Below are positions 23,091-36,100 of a stretch of 64,000 nucleotides of DNA, one piece after another; position 1 is the first letter of the stretch; each line of letters begins with the position of its first letter. The position numbers and the translations under genes were made by a program. Under the pieces are notes generated by a model that ran no database searches, was not told the DNA's origin, and saw only the letters and a program-made list of their open reading frames with translations. The DNA comes from Gloeophyllum trabeum ATCC 11539 (taxonomy: Eukaryota > Basidiomycota > Agaricomycetes > Gloeophyllales > Gloeophyllaceae), in NCBI RefSeq assembly GCF_000344685.1, contig NW_006920410.1, forward strand, positions 3,397,922 to 3,461,921, read 5' to 3'.

Positions 23091-25138
23091 ATGGTCGCGC
23101 TCCTCCTCTGCTCTGCCCTCGTGTTTTTGCTCGCTGCTTTAGCACATGCCGAAAGCGTTATTGTGCCAGGCGCGGCATGGACTGACACATACGGGAATGT
23201 CATCCAGGCTCATGGTGGAGGCATCCTAAAGGTGCGAGCGAGAGTCGAGCCTCGCCATATGTATGCTTACTTGTCCAAAGGTTGGCAACACCTACTATTG
23301 GCATGGAGAAGACAAAACCACCAATAGTGCCGAATTCAGAGCAGTGTCCTGCTACTCGGTTCGCCCGTGTAGTTGCCCTGAGTCATAGAGAAGGACCTGA
23401 CATCCTTTAGTCCACTGACTTGGTCAACTGGGAAAGGAATGCGGATGCGCTCACTCCGCAAAGTGGTACCATGATCTCGACGTCGAACATCGTAGAAAGA
23501 CCCAAAGGTAGATCCTCACCCACCAATACCCACTTTCGTACTTGATCCGTATGTCACATCTCAGTGCTGTACAATTCCAACGTAAAGTGGTATACCGCAC
23601 GTTAGGAACGATCTTTGTTGATGGCATGGATGAACAGAATAAAGAATACGTCATGTGGTTTCACTCCGACAGCTCCAAGTGAGTGATTACTTTCTGACCC
23701 GGCTTGAGTCTGCTGGTCTCATATACATCCCCGAAAGCTACGGCGCAGCCATGGTGGGCGTAGCCATTGCGTCTTCGCCTTGCGGACCATACTCCTACAA
23801 AGGGAGCTGGCAGCCGCTGGGTGCGCAATCCCGGGATATGGGTGTGTTCCAAGATGGTGAATGCTGGTTTGAGCACCTCGGAGGCTTCACCTAATGTGGA
23901 CTCATCACCTTAGATGACGGCACTGCGTATCTCCTCTACGCCTCCGACAACAACCAGAACTTCAAGATATCGAGAATGGACTCCAACTACTACAACGTGA
24001 CTACTCAGGTGAATGTGCTGAATGGTGCGTGTTAGCGGGCGTCCCTACTACTCATGTATACTCATATACGACGCAGGCGCTACCCTCGAAGCACCCGGTA
24101 TCGTGAAGAGGAATGGTGTATGTACCACGCAATCCTCTAACTTGAGCCAAGACCTAATGTTGCCGTGTCAGGCCTACTACCTGTTCGCCTCTCACACCAG
24201 TGGGTGGGCCCCGAATCCGAATAAGTGGTTCCGCGCTAGCGTAAGTACTCATACAAATCGCTGAGTAGCATCCCCAACACGCATTGTGCAGTCGCTTTCC
24301 GGGAACTGGACAAGCCAAGAAGACATTGCTCCGGAAAACACCCGCACATACTACTCCCAGAACAACTTCGACCTCCCACTAGGATCCAATGCCATATACA
24401 TGGGCGACCGCTGGAGGCCTTCCCTGCTCGGGAGCAGTCGGTACATATGGCTTCCTTTGAGCTGGTCTAGCGGTAGTCCGCAGCTCGTATGGGTGGACGT
24501 CTGGAGCGTGAACTTGGCTGCAGGTACACGACTGCACGACTGCCTTTCCTGCCTGCACTAACGGCGGCATCAGGCACGTACAGTGCTGCTAGTGGTACTA
24601 CTTACGAGGCAGAGTCTGGGACGCTTGGAGGTAACGCGACGATCCTCAGCGATTCCTCCTACTCTGGTGGCAAAGCTGTGGGATACCTCGGTATGACTCT
24701 GCGCCGTTGGCGTCTGGAACCCTGCGTCTCACTCCGTACGTTTTATAGGCAACGGTGGAACCGTCACCTTCGATAACGTCCAGGGCAACGGCAAAGGGCA
24801 GTGGGTATCTTTGTACTACGGCAACGGCGACTCCTCCTACAGGAATGTGACTGTCAGGTAAGTAGCTTCATCGAAACTTTGCATAATTAACTCATGATCG
24901 ACCCTGCAGTGTCAACGGCGGTGCAGCCGCCCTCGTCGATCAGCCCGACACTGGAGGAGGCCATGTCATCTTGAGTGTCCCGGTGAAGCTGAACCTGAAG
25001 AGCGGGTCCAACACCATCACGTTGGGCTCTGGCCAGAGCAGTAAGTTGTCAGCCCTATGTCCTGTGCGCTAGTTTGTCTGAATGGTTGCAGACTACGCTG
25101 GCGACCTGGACAAGATCATCGTCTACAACGTCGGGTAA
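23091..25138 (+). CDS. Secreted GH43 exo-beta-1,3-galactanase-like enzyme with CBM35-like domain
   Basis: A signal peptide (MVALLLCSALVFLLAALAHA) leads into a five-bladed GH43 domain: GAAWTDTYGNVIQAHGGGIL, then across an intron GNTYYWHGEDKT, STDLVNWERN, RPKVVYN, YVMWFHSDSS, RDMGVFQDDDGTAYLLYASD, TLEAPGIVKRNGAYYLFASH and MGDRWRPSLLGSSRYIWLPL. A C-terminal beta-sandwich begins TYEAESGTLGGNA and holds KAVGYLGNGGTVTFDNV, typical of CBM35. This pairing matches the basidiomycete GH43_24 exo-galactanase, which trims the beta-1,3-galactan backbone of arabinogalactan proteins. The Glu in LEAPG would be the acid; the usual catalytic base Asp is absent in that subfamily, and the Gln in YYSQNNF may take its place. 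About ten short introns. The stop follows KIIVYNVG. Confidence 0.88.
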
Positions 25139-25355
25139 GACAATCTCTTGTGGATGGAAGGGAGTGCGGGCAGATGGTGTTGTTCGACAATATCTGCATA
25201 CGTTCTGTGTACAACCGGAAATGGAGACGACTTCCCTCACGAGCCTGTGTGTCTACTGGATAAATATGAATTGTAAGATAATGCAAGCAGATCTATCGGA
25301 CCGTCTAGCAGGTATAATCCTAAGCACAGATGTCGCGCATCTACAACGAAGATCT

Positions 25356-26847
25356 TCACGAGGATACTAATAACCTCCACTGCTTCTTGAGTTGCTATAG
25401 CGGGGCGCATCAATACAGTATGGGTTCAGTTGTACGACCATCACGCACCTCGAAAAAGACAAACATAAGGATCGTATTAGGGACGAGGCGAATGAATGCG
25501 GGTGTCCAACCCTTGAAAAGGAATGCCGGGCCTTCCGTCCTCAAGGACTCCTTGAGCATTTGCATTGGGGTTGTGTTACCAGACTATACAGCTCATGAGC
25601 GGGTTCAGGAGTTGAAGCACACAATTAGACATACTAGAGACATCATTCTGGATTTAACGACGTCCGCGGGGGAACATATGGCTAAATACGGTCTCAGACA
25701 CGTCTGTGTCGGGGTGAACGGATAAGACTTACTAGTCGCAACTGTCCCAGCCAGAGTACTGGCAGTAAAGTGGCATAAGAGGTTGTCTTGCATTTGATAG
25801 TCGACCATGGGAAGACGATGACGGAGTAATAACGTTTTGAAGTAATCATATCTATGTTCATGTGATCAACGAAGATCCTTTACGCGGGTAGCACCCGGGG
25901 ACAGGAACTGCCACTCACGATCCAACCTGGGAAGCCTAAACAGTATTGTATATCAAATTCACCAGCATAAGCCCGGGATAGAGCACGTACGTTCATTAAG
26001 ACCGCCCTAGTCTAGTATTCTCGTCAGACCGGATTGAAGCGGGTTCACCGTTTCTCGACTTACCACATTGGGACCCAATCCTCTCATCAGTCCTGGGACA
26101 CCCTCATCCTTGACTATCCTCACGAGACCCGCCAGAGCATTGCGGTACCCGTATCGCTTCTCAGGTGGGCGTATGGAATCAGAAGTCATCCGAACAAGCA
26201 GAATATCTAAGCAGAGACAAATATCGGTCCATCATCCTTAGTGCCTGCAGACGGCGCCTTACCTGCTGGGTTGCCTGCAATCCCACCTAAGCCGCCAGCC
26301 AGGGCCGCGGCCAGCAGTAGCTCCGTCGTAGATGCAGAGCCATCTGTGGTTAAGGCGTACTTGATCTTTTCATAACTACCAAGTCTGACGAGCGAATATG
26401 ACATCTGCCTCATCAAGGAAGCTGTGAGTCCTGTGTACAAGCTGCGAATGCCGGCCTCTGCTATGGAGAAACGCAGGACGGTAAATGTTGAGGGTCCTTT
26501 GGGGCCAGCAACGGACTGCGGGAGTGTTTGCATTCGACTTCAAGCCGACACAGTGAGCGGAAGGACACATTACTTGGGGTTCCAGCAGCTCACACTTTCG
26601 TCAAATCCAGCGGATGGGTGCAACAAGCCGCCACTGTTCATCTATTATGAGTGTCGTCGCCATTGCAAGGGAATCCATAATGAACATACTGGAGGCAGCC
26701 ACGCCTTATCATTCCAGAGTTTCCGTCAGCGTGTCCCAAATGCCTGATTCACCGTCGATACACTAACCTCCCAACCTTGTCCGTCTCAGTAGGGGCGGGC
26801 GCACCACGGAAACGTAGAGCTCACCAAAATGGATAGCTACCAGGCAT
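25356..26847 (-). CDS. DIC1: Mitochondrial dicarboxylate carrier (SLC25 family)
   Basis: A six-helix inner-membrane exchanger of the SLC25 family. The start is MPGSYPFWLGG, and the first carrier signature reads THPLDLTKVRMQT. The second repeat holds GSYEKIKYAL and GGIAGNPADILLVRMTSD with GLGPNV; the third holds CSPADVVKSRMMS and WTPAFIRLVPNTILMFVFFE. The carrier ends QLKKQWRLLVSS (stop 25356). Signature variants (PLD, NPAD, SPAD) and the N-terminus match dicarboxylate carriers that exchange malate or succinate for phosphate; oxaloacetate or oxoglutarate carriers are the alternatives. The first 86 coding bases are spread over four exons of 23, 8, 15 and 40 bases (26825-26847, 26768-26775, 26690-26704, 26594-26633). 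Divergent from SUB2. Confidence 0.85.
26768..26775 (-). other. 8-base micro-exon of the dicarboxylate carrier gene
   Basis: The exon GTTGGGAG lies between introns of 49 bases (26776-26824, GTGAGC..AAG) and 63 bases (26705-26767, GTTAGT..AAG). It completes the Trp codon and supplies Leu-Gly and the first base of a second Gly in FWLGG, which is conserved in fungal carriers. A 15-base exon follows at 26690-26704. Skipping either breaks the conserved helix or the frame. Confidence 0.7.
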
Positions 26848-27455
26848 ATTCTCTACCGCTGTATCTTTCCAGTTCGTGTCCAGTACAGCGCATGGAAGGC
26901 TTAAGTCCTGCAGGAGTCAGCGCGATCGCTCGGACCTGAACGACCTATGTATAACACGGAGCTCCGTAAGCCTGCCGACTTGCTGTGAGTCCGCGCTGTC
27001 CACCAGCGTGTACTGGACACGAAGATAATTTGTAGTGCTCAGTCAGAGCGTCCCGGGTAATATCACGGACCGTACTCTGAGCTCTGCTGCATATCGCCGG
27101 ACTAATAGCGGTCGGCATCACGCGTCACGACTGTCACAGCGCTTCGAACATCGTGCTCCGTGAAACGAACGCATAGAAATAGCATTAATATTCACAGCGT
27201 GCATAAGAGAGGCAGTATGTGTACCGTACATAGTCAATGCAGAGGTATAGGAGGAGAAAGTCAGCTAAGAGAACCCTCTTCTATTGTGTGGCCACGGGGT
27301 CCGTGAGCGTGGGCAAGCGTCACGGTTGGTGCCACCGTCGAAGTTGACGCGGCGCCTCTTTTTGCTCTTGACCATCACCAGCGCGCGTCGTCTCCTTGTC
27401 CTTATCCTGCTTTCATCTGTAAAACCTCTCTTCAAACCGACGTCTCCGACACAAA
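26848..27455. promoter_or_regulatory. Divergent promoter region of carrier gene and SUB2
   Basis: This holds 608 bases between outward-facing starts. A CT-rich tract around 27340-27425 just before the SUB2 ATG is typical of highly expressed fungal promoters. No gene is seen. Confidence 0.45.
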
Positions 27456-29596
<2,141 letters not shown>

Positions 29597-30124
29597 TTGT
29601 ATCTTTTTCCCCGCCGTTACTGGTCTTCGTATACTGGTCCCGTACAATGTTGTCTTTCCCAACTCTCCTCTCCTCTTTTCTATCGCGTCTCCCTGTAATC
29701 GTACTACTCTGCCAATGTCACTGAAGCCGCCGTCGGCTCTTTGTGTAATCGCGACGTTGCGGCGAGAGGGCCGCGGAAGCTGAAATGCGTACACTGAGAC
29801 CAATGATAAGAGAGCCGGAGACGGGATGGCCAGGTACGCGTGCAGCCGACAAGAAATGACGTAGGCAGACGTCAGGCTTCGGGCCCAGGCCTTCGGGGAA
29901 GCGCGCTCCGTTAGCCAATCAGAAGGGTCGCCCACCTGCACCTTGACAGCTTCCCACGCTTGCGCTGCAGGAAGCCCAACTCTGCCCAAGTCGCTTTGCG
30001 CCTTGTGGAATCACTCGCCGCCGGCTTCGCTCTGCCCACACACCTCTTAGGCGGCCTTGAGTCCCTCTGCTCGTCGTCGGACACCCCCTCCTCTTCCGAC
30101 TGCGAGCCGTCTTGGTCGTCCGCC
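29597..30124. promoter_or_regulatory. Region upstream of the hybrid histidine kinase gene
   Basis: This contains the SUB2 3' end and the promoter or 5' UTR of the large kinase gene. The kinase frame stays open leftward to an ATG at 29960, and the segment just before 30125 (acidic and Ser-rich, SSSDCEPSWSSA) could be coding, so the true start may lie here. Minus-strand ORFs at 29582-29989 and 29911-30255 have no family signature. Confidence 0.45.
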
Positions 30125-33100
30125 ATGCGCCGGAAGTATGCACAACCATCGCTCCCCAATCTGTATTTCAAAGAGGGCGTTCTCTCCGTGCCCGGATACA
30201 CTTTCGAAAAGGTGCGTGGATGGCCAGAAACTACTCCGATACGTATCCTGATCATACTCAGGCCGTTCCGTGGGCGGACACTGGGAGCCTGACACTATTA
30301 GCGGAGGGCAACAGTCTCAAGGATGGGTCCGCCGTTCTTGCAAAAATTGCACCCGCACATACGAATGGGTCAATGTGCATAGAGCGCGAGGCGCATATGT
30401 AAGAGGCTGCCGCTGGATTACGTGCTATCGCCTGACATCACGCCTGCAGTCTTGGGAGACTGGCAGCAACCCCAGATGCTGCTAGCACTTGTCTGACCCT
30501 CATTGATTACTTCGCTGTGCCCCGGGATAAGGGCGACTGTGTTGTGCTGCTAGTCGTGCACCCAGGATTCAATTTACTGGGCCGCTATTTCCCGCCATCG
30601 AGAGTCAATGACCTGCTCCTCGCTGACCAAAAGCGGCCCCGACCGTCTACCTCTCATGGTGATATATACATGATGGGAATAGAAGAACCCGAATTAGAAG
30701 AAATGGAAGCATTCGATGTGATGGACCTGGCGTCCTTCCTTGAGTAAGCTGAAATAGCAGTATCGCAAACATGAGTCTCACAATGCTGTCAGATTCGCCA
30801 TTCAGGCAACACATTGTCTTGAAATATTGCACAAGTACGTCGGTATGTGTCACCAATAGTAGGTCAGATGCTGATCCGTTGCTCGAAGGACTGGCTTGAT
30901 CCACCGTGAAGGTAGCTAAAATGACTTTCGCACCTATATTATTCCGTTCCTTACGTGACATCGTTCAGTACGCGCGAACGCGTTTCATTTGAACCATCAT
31001 TCGGGCTTGGTCCGCTTCGTCCATTTCGGAAATCGCGCTATCTCGCTGGAGCAGTTCGGGGGTCCGTCCGCCCTCGTCATTCGCGCCGCCGATGCTTTCG
31101 AGGAAGTCGAGAAGCACAAAGTCAAGGAGGCTTTGTGTTATCTCGCGCCCGAGCAAACAGGCGGCATGGATACCACTATCGAGGACCACAGAACAGACCT
31201 GTACGCCATTGGTATCCTCTTCTGGACACTCCTTGTCGGGCGGGGTATCATGCCCTTCGAGGGAGGACCCTTGGAGCTTCTGCATGCAATCGTGCAGAAG
31301 CGGCCGATGCCCGTGCACGAAGTCCGTCGAGATGTCCCGCAAGTCCTCGCCTTCATCATAGACAAGGTAACATATCGGCAGCCTCCTTGCACTCGCGTGG
31401 CTGAAGTCTGTTCTTCAGCTACTTTCCAAAAGTCCAGATCATAGATACCAGAGCGCGGAAGGTTTGAAAGCCGACCTCCTCGAGTGTCAGCGGCGACTTC
31501 TAGCCGCTGTCTCGTCTGCTTCTGACTCATCCATGGAACTCATACCAACATTCGAAATTGCTACTCAAGATCGATATGCAGTACGCCTCTACCCTACTCC
31601 ATGCCCATCCTGTGCTGACTTTCGTCAGGAGTTCACTATCCCTACTAGCTTGGTATCCACGCTATTTCCCTCTGAAACCCAAGTGCCAACTAACATACTC
31701 GGATTGTAGTTTGGACGTGAACGAGAGCTGGAGCTGATCCGGAATGTGATCCGGAACGTATCGACGTCGTATGCGCGGCATCACGGCGGTAAGGGAGGCT
31801 ACATCGCCCTGAACGCGTCAAGCCCTCAAGGCAGCGAGACACAAAGTCGTCCCGGGCGGAGTGAGGACCAGGGCGAGGCGTCCTCGACGAAGAGCGAGTC
31901 GTCGCAGAGTCTCGTGCTGAATGAAGAGGAGGGGAGCCCGAAGATGACACCGCCACTCTCTACACAGGCAACGAACACGCAGTTTGACCAGAGCTCGACG
32001 AGCACTGCCACGACGAGCATGATGAGCCCGCCGATGACCACCAGCGACGGGTTGAGGAGGGTTGCGCTGACGCCTGCGAGATCAAAGACAGCTAGGGCTC
32101 ACACGATTATCATCGTTGGCCCTCCAGGAGCTGGTAAGAGTTCATTGGTGCTTGCTAACCAAGCAAAGTGGCGATCGCATGGGTTGTGGGGTCAGGCCAA
32201 ATTCCAGAATGCGGATGCTGCACCATTTTCTGCACTAGTAAGTCGGACATGCACCCACCCTTGAGATAGTTTGCTTATTCGTCGGACTGCGTCGGAAGCT
32301 ATCGTGTCTCTCCTCTGTCCTGAGGCAATTGATGGTATTTCATAGCGATCTTCACCGATTCGTGGCCGCCTTGAAGGCTCGTTTGGGGCCTCAGCTGCAG
32401 AATGTGCCACTGCTGTATCAAGGCGCGGACGAACTCCGCGACGTGTTGAGCCTCTTCGACATCAATCTCGAGCCTCCTCGCGAGTCTCTGTCGACGAGGG
32501 AGCTTCGCGCTCGATTTCAGTCGCTGGTAGAAAACGTCTTTGTCGTGCTGGCGGAAACCCGGTTATTCGCGCTGTTTCTTGATGATCTTCATGAAGCAGA
32601 TGAATCGTATGTTTTCAGCATTCTTTACCAGGTCTTTCCACTTATAGTCAATAGGTCCTTGGATCTCATCGCGACATTGATGAATTCCAAGAGCCGTATG
32701 GTGCGGCGACTTACCTCCGTTCCCTATCAGTGTGATGTCTAATTTTGTCCAGCTCATGTTCGTTACTCTGCGGAACGACAAGACATACCAGTACGTAGGT
32801 CTTATTTGCCTGTCAAGTCCCACTGAGAGTCCTCCTTCAGAACAACTGTGGCTCGTGTGAAAGCTATGGCACCGACGGGCTCGCGTACTACTTGGCTGAA
32901 CCTGGAACCCCTACCATTCTCTGCTATCTCCATCATGGTTGCTCGTACCCTTCATCGGCCAAGAGAAGAGTGCGCTCCTCTCGCTAGAGTGGTCCATTCA
33001 GTGTCTGGAGGTAATGCGTTCTCTGCTCGGAATGTCCTCACCCAGCTGCACAGGCAGCGGCTCATCACGTTCGATTGGGAGCACAATCACTGGCAGTTCA

Positions 33101-36100
33101 ATATGCCCTCCATTGAAGCTCTCTATCTGGATCAGCATATCGTCTCTGATCCCGCGGACCCACTTTTCCTGACGAAACACTTGAGGGAGCTGCCTGATGA
33201 AGCTCGTAGGTTCATCATATGGGCGTCTTTCTTCGGGGCGACGTGAGTACTCAAGCTGTACACATGGGACTGCAACAAATAGCAAACCTACTTTGCAGGT
33301 TCAAAGTGACGGAGGTGGCTCTCCTGATGGACTGGGAAGATCCTGGCAGCAGTGGCAGCGGCAGCGAGGACGACGGTGGTGCTGAAGAATTCACCCCCAT
33401 GCCGCGTCCTAAGAGGGAAGGCAGCGTAGGCCCTGCCAACCATAGCTCTATTCGCGGATTGCAGACAGCGATCCAAGAAGGATGGCTGGTCCAGCGTGGC
33501 CGCGACATGTGTGCGTTTACCCATGACCGCTATAGACAGGCCGCAGAGACAGAAGTCGAGAGCTTGCCAGAGGAAGTGCGAGCTAAGATGTCCTTCCGGG
33601 TAAGTCTTCAGAGGCTCGCTGAGTGGTCCACAGCATTCATACTGTATGCGACGGTGTTCTTAGATCGTCTTAATGATGCTTATGGAGTCCGCGCCTGATG
33701 TCTATCGCATCGCAGAGCATGCGAAGAGGTAAGTACATTGTCCCATTCGGTATCATCAATACTCACTTTTTTTCATAGGTGCCTCCCTCTTCTGCGAGAG
33801 CACGCGAAGCGGGAGGAACTACTCAATCTCATGATCGAGTCAGGAGATGCTGCCTGGGCACGAGGTGCTCATGAGGTCTGTTACAATCAGCAAGTATATA
33901 ATGTCCTTCTCAACATTTCGTGCATACAGTTGGCTCTACAATCCTTGGTCAGTGCTAGGTCCCTCTTGACAGATGACGCTTGGGACAGAGATCCCGCGCG
34001 TACCCTGCTTCTATTCACCCGACTCGCAGCGTAAGTGGTTGCACTAGTACTTATATGAATGTATTTCGTCACTGACCCACGTTATAAAAGACTCTCGAAC
34101 TGGAAAGGTTCGTTGCTCGAATATTTTGACCTGCGTATCCTCACCGCGGTTTAGGTGACTTCAATGAGTCCGATTCCCTTGTCGAAGAATGTCTGTCCAA
34201 AGCGGATCATCCTGAGGACAAGGCGAGGTTACTCCGTCTCCGGTCGCGAAACCACTGGATGCGGAACAACTTTGAGGGTGCCCTCAAGGACAATCTCTTG
34301 GCCTTGCATATATTAGGGGTTGAAGTGAATGCAGCGCCGACTCGACGCGAAGCAGATGCTATGTTCGAGCAGGTTAAGAACGAAATCCTAGCCGTGGGCT
34401 TCGATGACATCCTGGCAATACCACGTGCGACGGATCCCCGAACGGACCTCGCTGTCGCATTGTTGAATGATGCTGGTCAGTTACTTTAAATGTTCCTTTC
34501 TGTGTGCTCTACTTATAATCGCTAGGCACACACGCGTATTGGAGTAAGGGGGAGGGGTTTGCTGATGTGATTGGACTCACGGTCAGCTATCCGTAGGCAT
34601 CACGATTGCATTCCATTGACGCGTTTCCGGTAGACTATTCAGCTGGCGCTAAGGTGCGAAAAGCCTGCTCCTCCGGAGACATGGCTGTACTAAAGTTGTG
34701 GCGAAGGTCGGGGATGTCGCCCGGCACGTCTTTGGGGTTCTTCTTCGCCCTAGCAGGTAAATTAGTCTTGTTCGCTGATTATGCTGGGTTCTGATTACTG
34801 AGGGTAGCCGCAGCGGAGAGACGGGATCTTTACAGGTTTTCTGCCGATTTAGGCAAGCTGGCGCTCCGCATCGCGGATAGATATGGCACTAGCCTTGAGA
34901 AATGGTGACCACTCTCCGTTGCTCTCTAGATTGAACGCAGCTGATCTGGGTCGTAGTCGTTCTCAAGTGTTATTCTGTGCTATGGTATCAGGCTACGACA
35001 ATGTCCATATTCGGACAAATATTTCTCGGCTAGATCAGGGTATGAAATTCGGAAACAGCTCTGGGGATCGGTAATGCAGCTCCTTACTTATTGAGTGCTC
35101 CCTTCTCATTGTCTTTCTGCAGTGTCTACACCGGTTTCGCCAGCTTGCATACTATCCAAACACGAATATACATATGCGACCATTGTGAGTGCTGCAATGC
35201 CTTCAGTGAATATAACTCAGATGGATTTTTAGTGAGTGAACTGGTCCCAGCAGCCGAGGAAGTAAGTGCCCTATTATCCCGACCCTTACGTGATACTGAG
35301 CACCAACCCAGTCCGTCAATGACATCAAACTTTGGACTCCCGGAGCGGATGCAATTGTGCTTGCCATGGGTTTGTGCATTTCTGTTTTATAGTGCGTGTC
35401 CTAAATGAAATACAGGCCAGTTGAATCTCGTACGGGCCCTGGGAGGCTATACCTACGCCGGCTCCCCGGATACCTGCTTCGATACCGAGAATTTCAAAGA
35501 AAGCGAGTATACCGAGGAAGTCCGTCACACTTCTGGCAACTTGCCTCTTACCATGAATTGGTGAGCACGTTATTCCATCAGTGTGAGCTGGTAATTGAAG
35601 TCTACCAGGTACAACTCTTTCAAGGTGAGAACTCCATGACAGTTGCCTTCCGTCTACGTCTCACTTCTCTTAGGTCGTAGGTTTCTTCTGCTTAGGTTAT
35701 GTGGACCGTGCCGCGGAATTGGGATTTGCCGTCTACGAGACTCGTGACAATCATCCCAAGTCAGCATCGAATCTCACGTTTAAAGAAGATTACTTATAGT
35801 TGAGTTGTAGCCACCGACACGTCCGCTATGCTCTGTTTTTCCACACGCTATCCCTTATCGCGTGCATGCGTGATACTGCATTGCCTGTTAACATACGAGA
35901 GAGGTACATGAAACAGGTGGAAAAGAATCACTCCTTCCTCAGAAAGTACGTGCGAATGTCCATGGTTGTAGCCGGTACTTATTATCAATCAATAGGTGGT
36001 TATCCCCAAGTCCTGTGAATAATAGCGCCTGGGTAGCTCTCATCGTAAGTCAGATCGAACACTATGCTTTGGTTGTCAACTAATTCAACCATCCTCCAGG

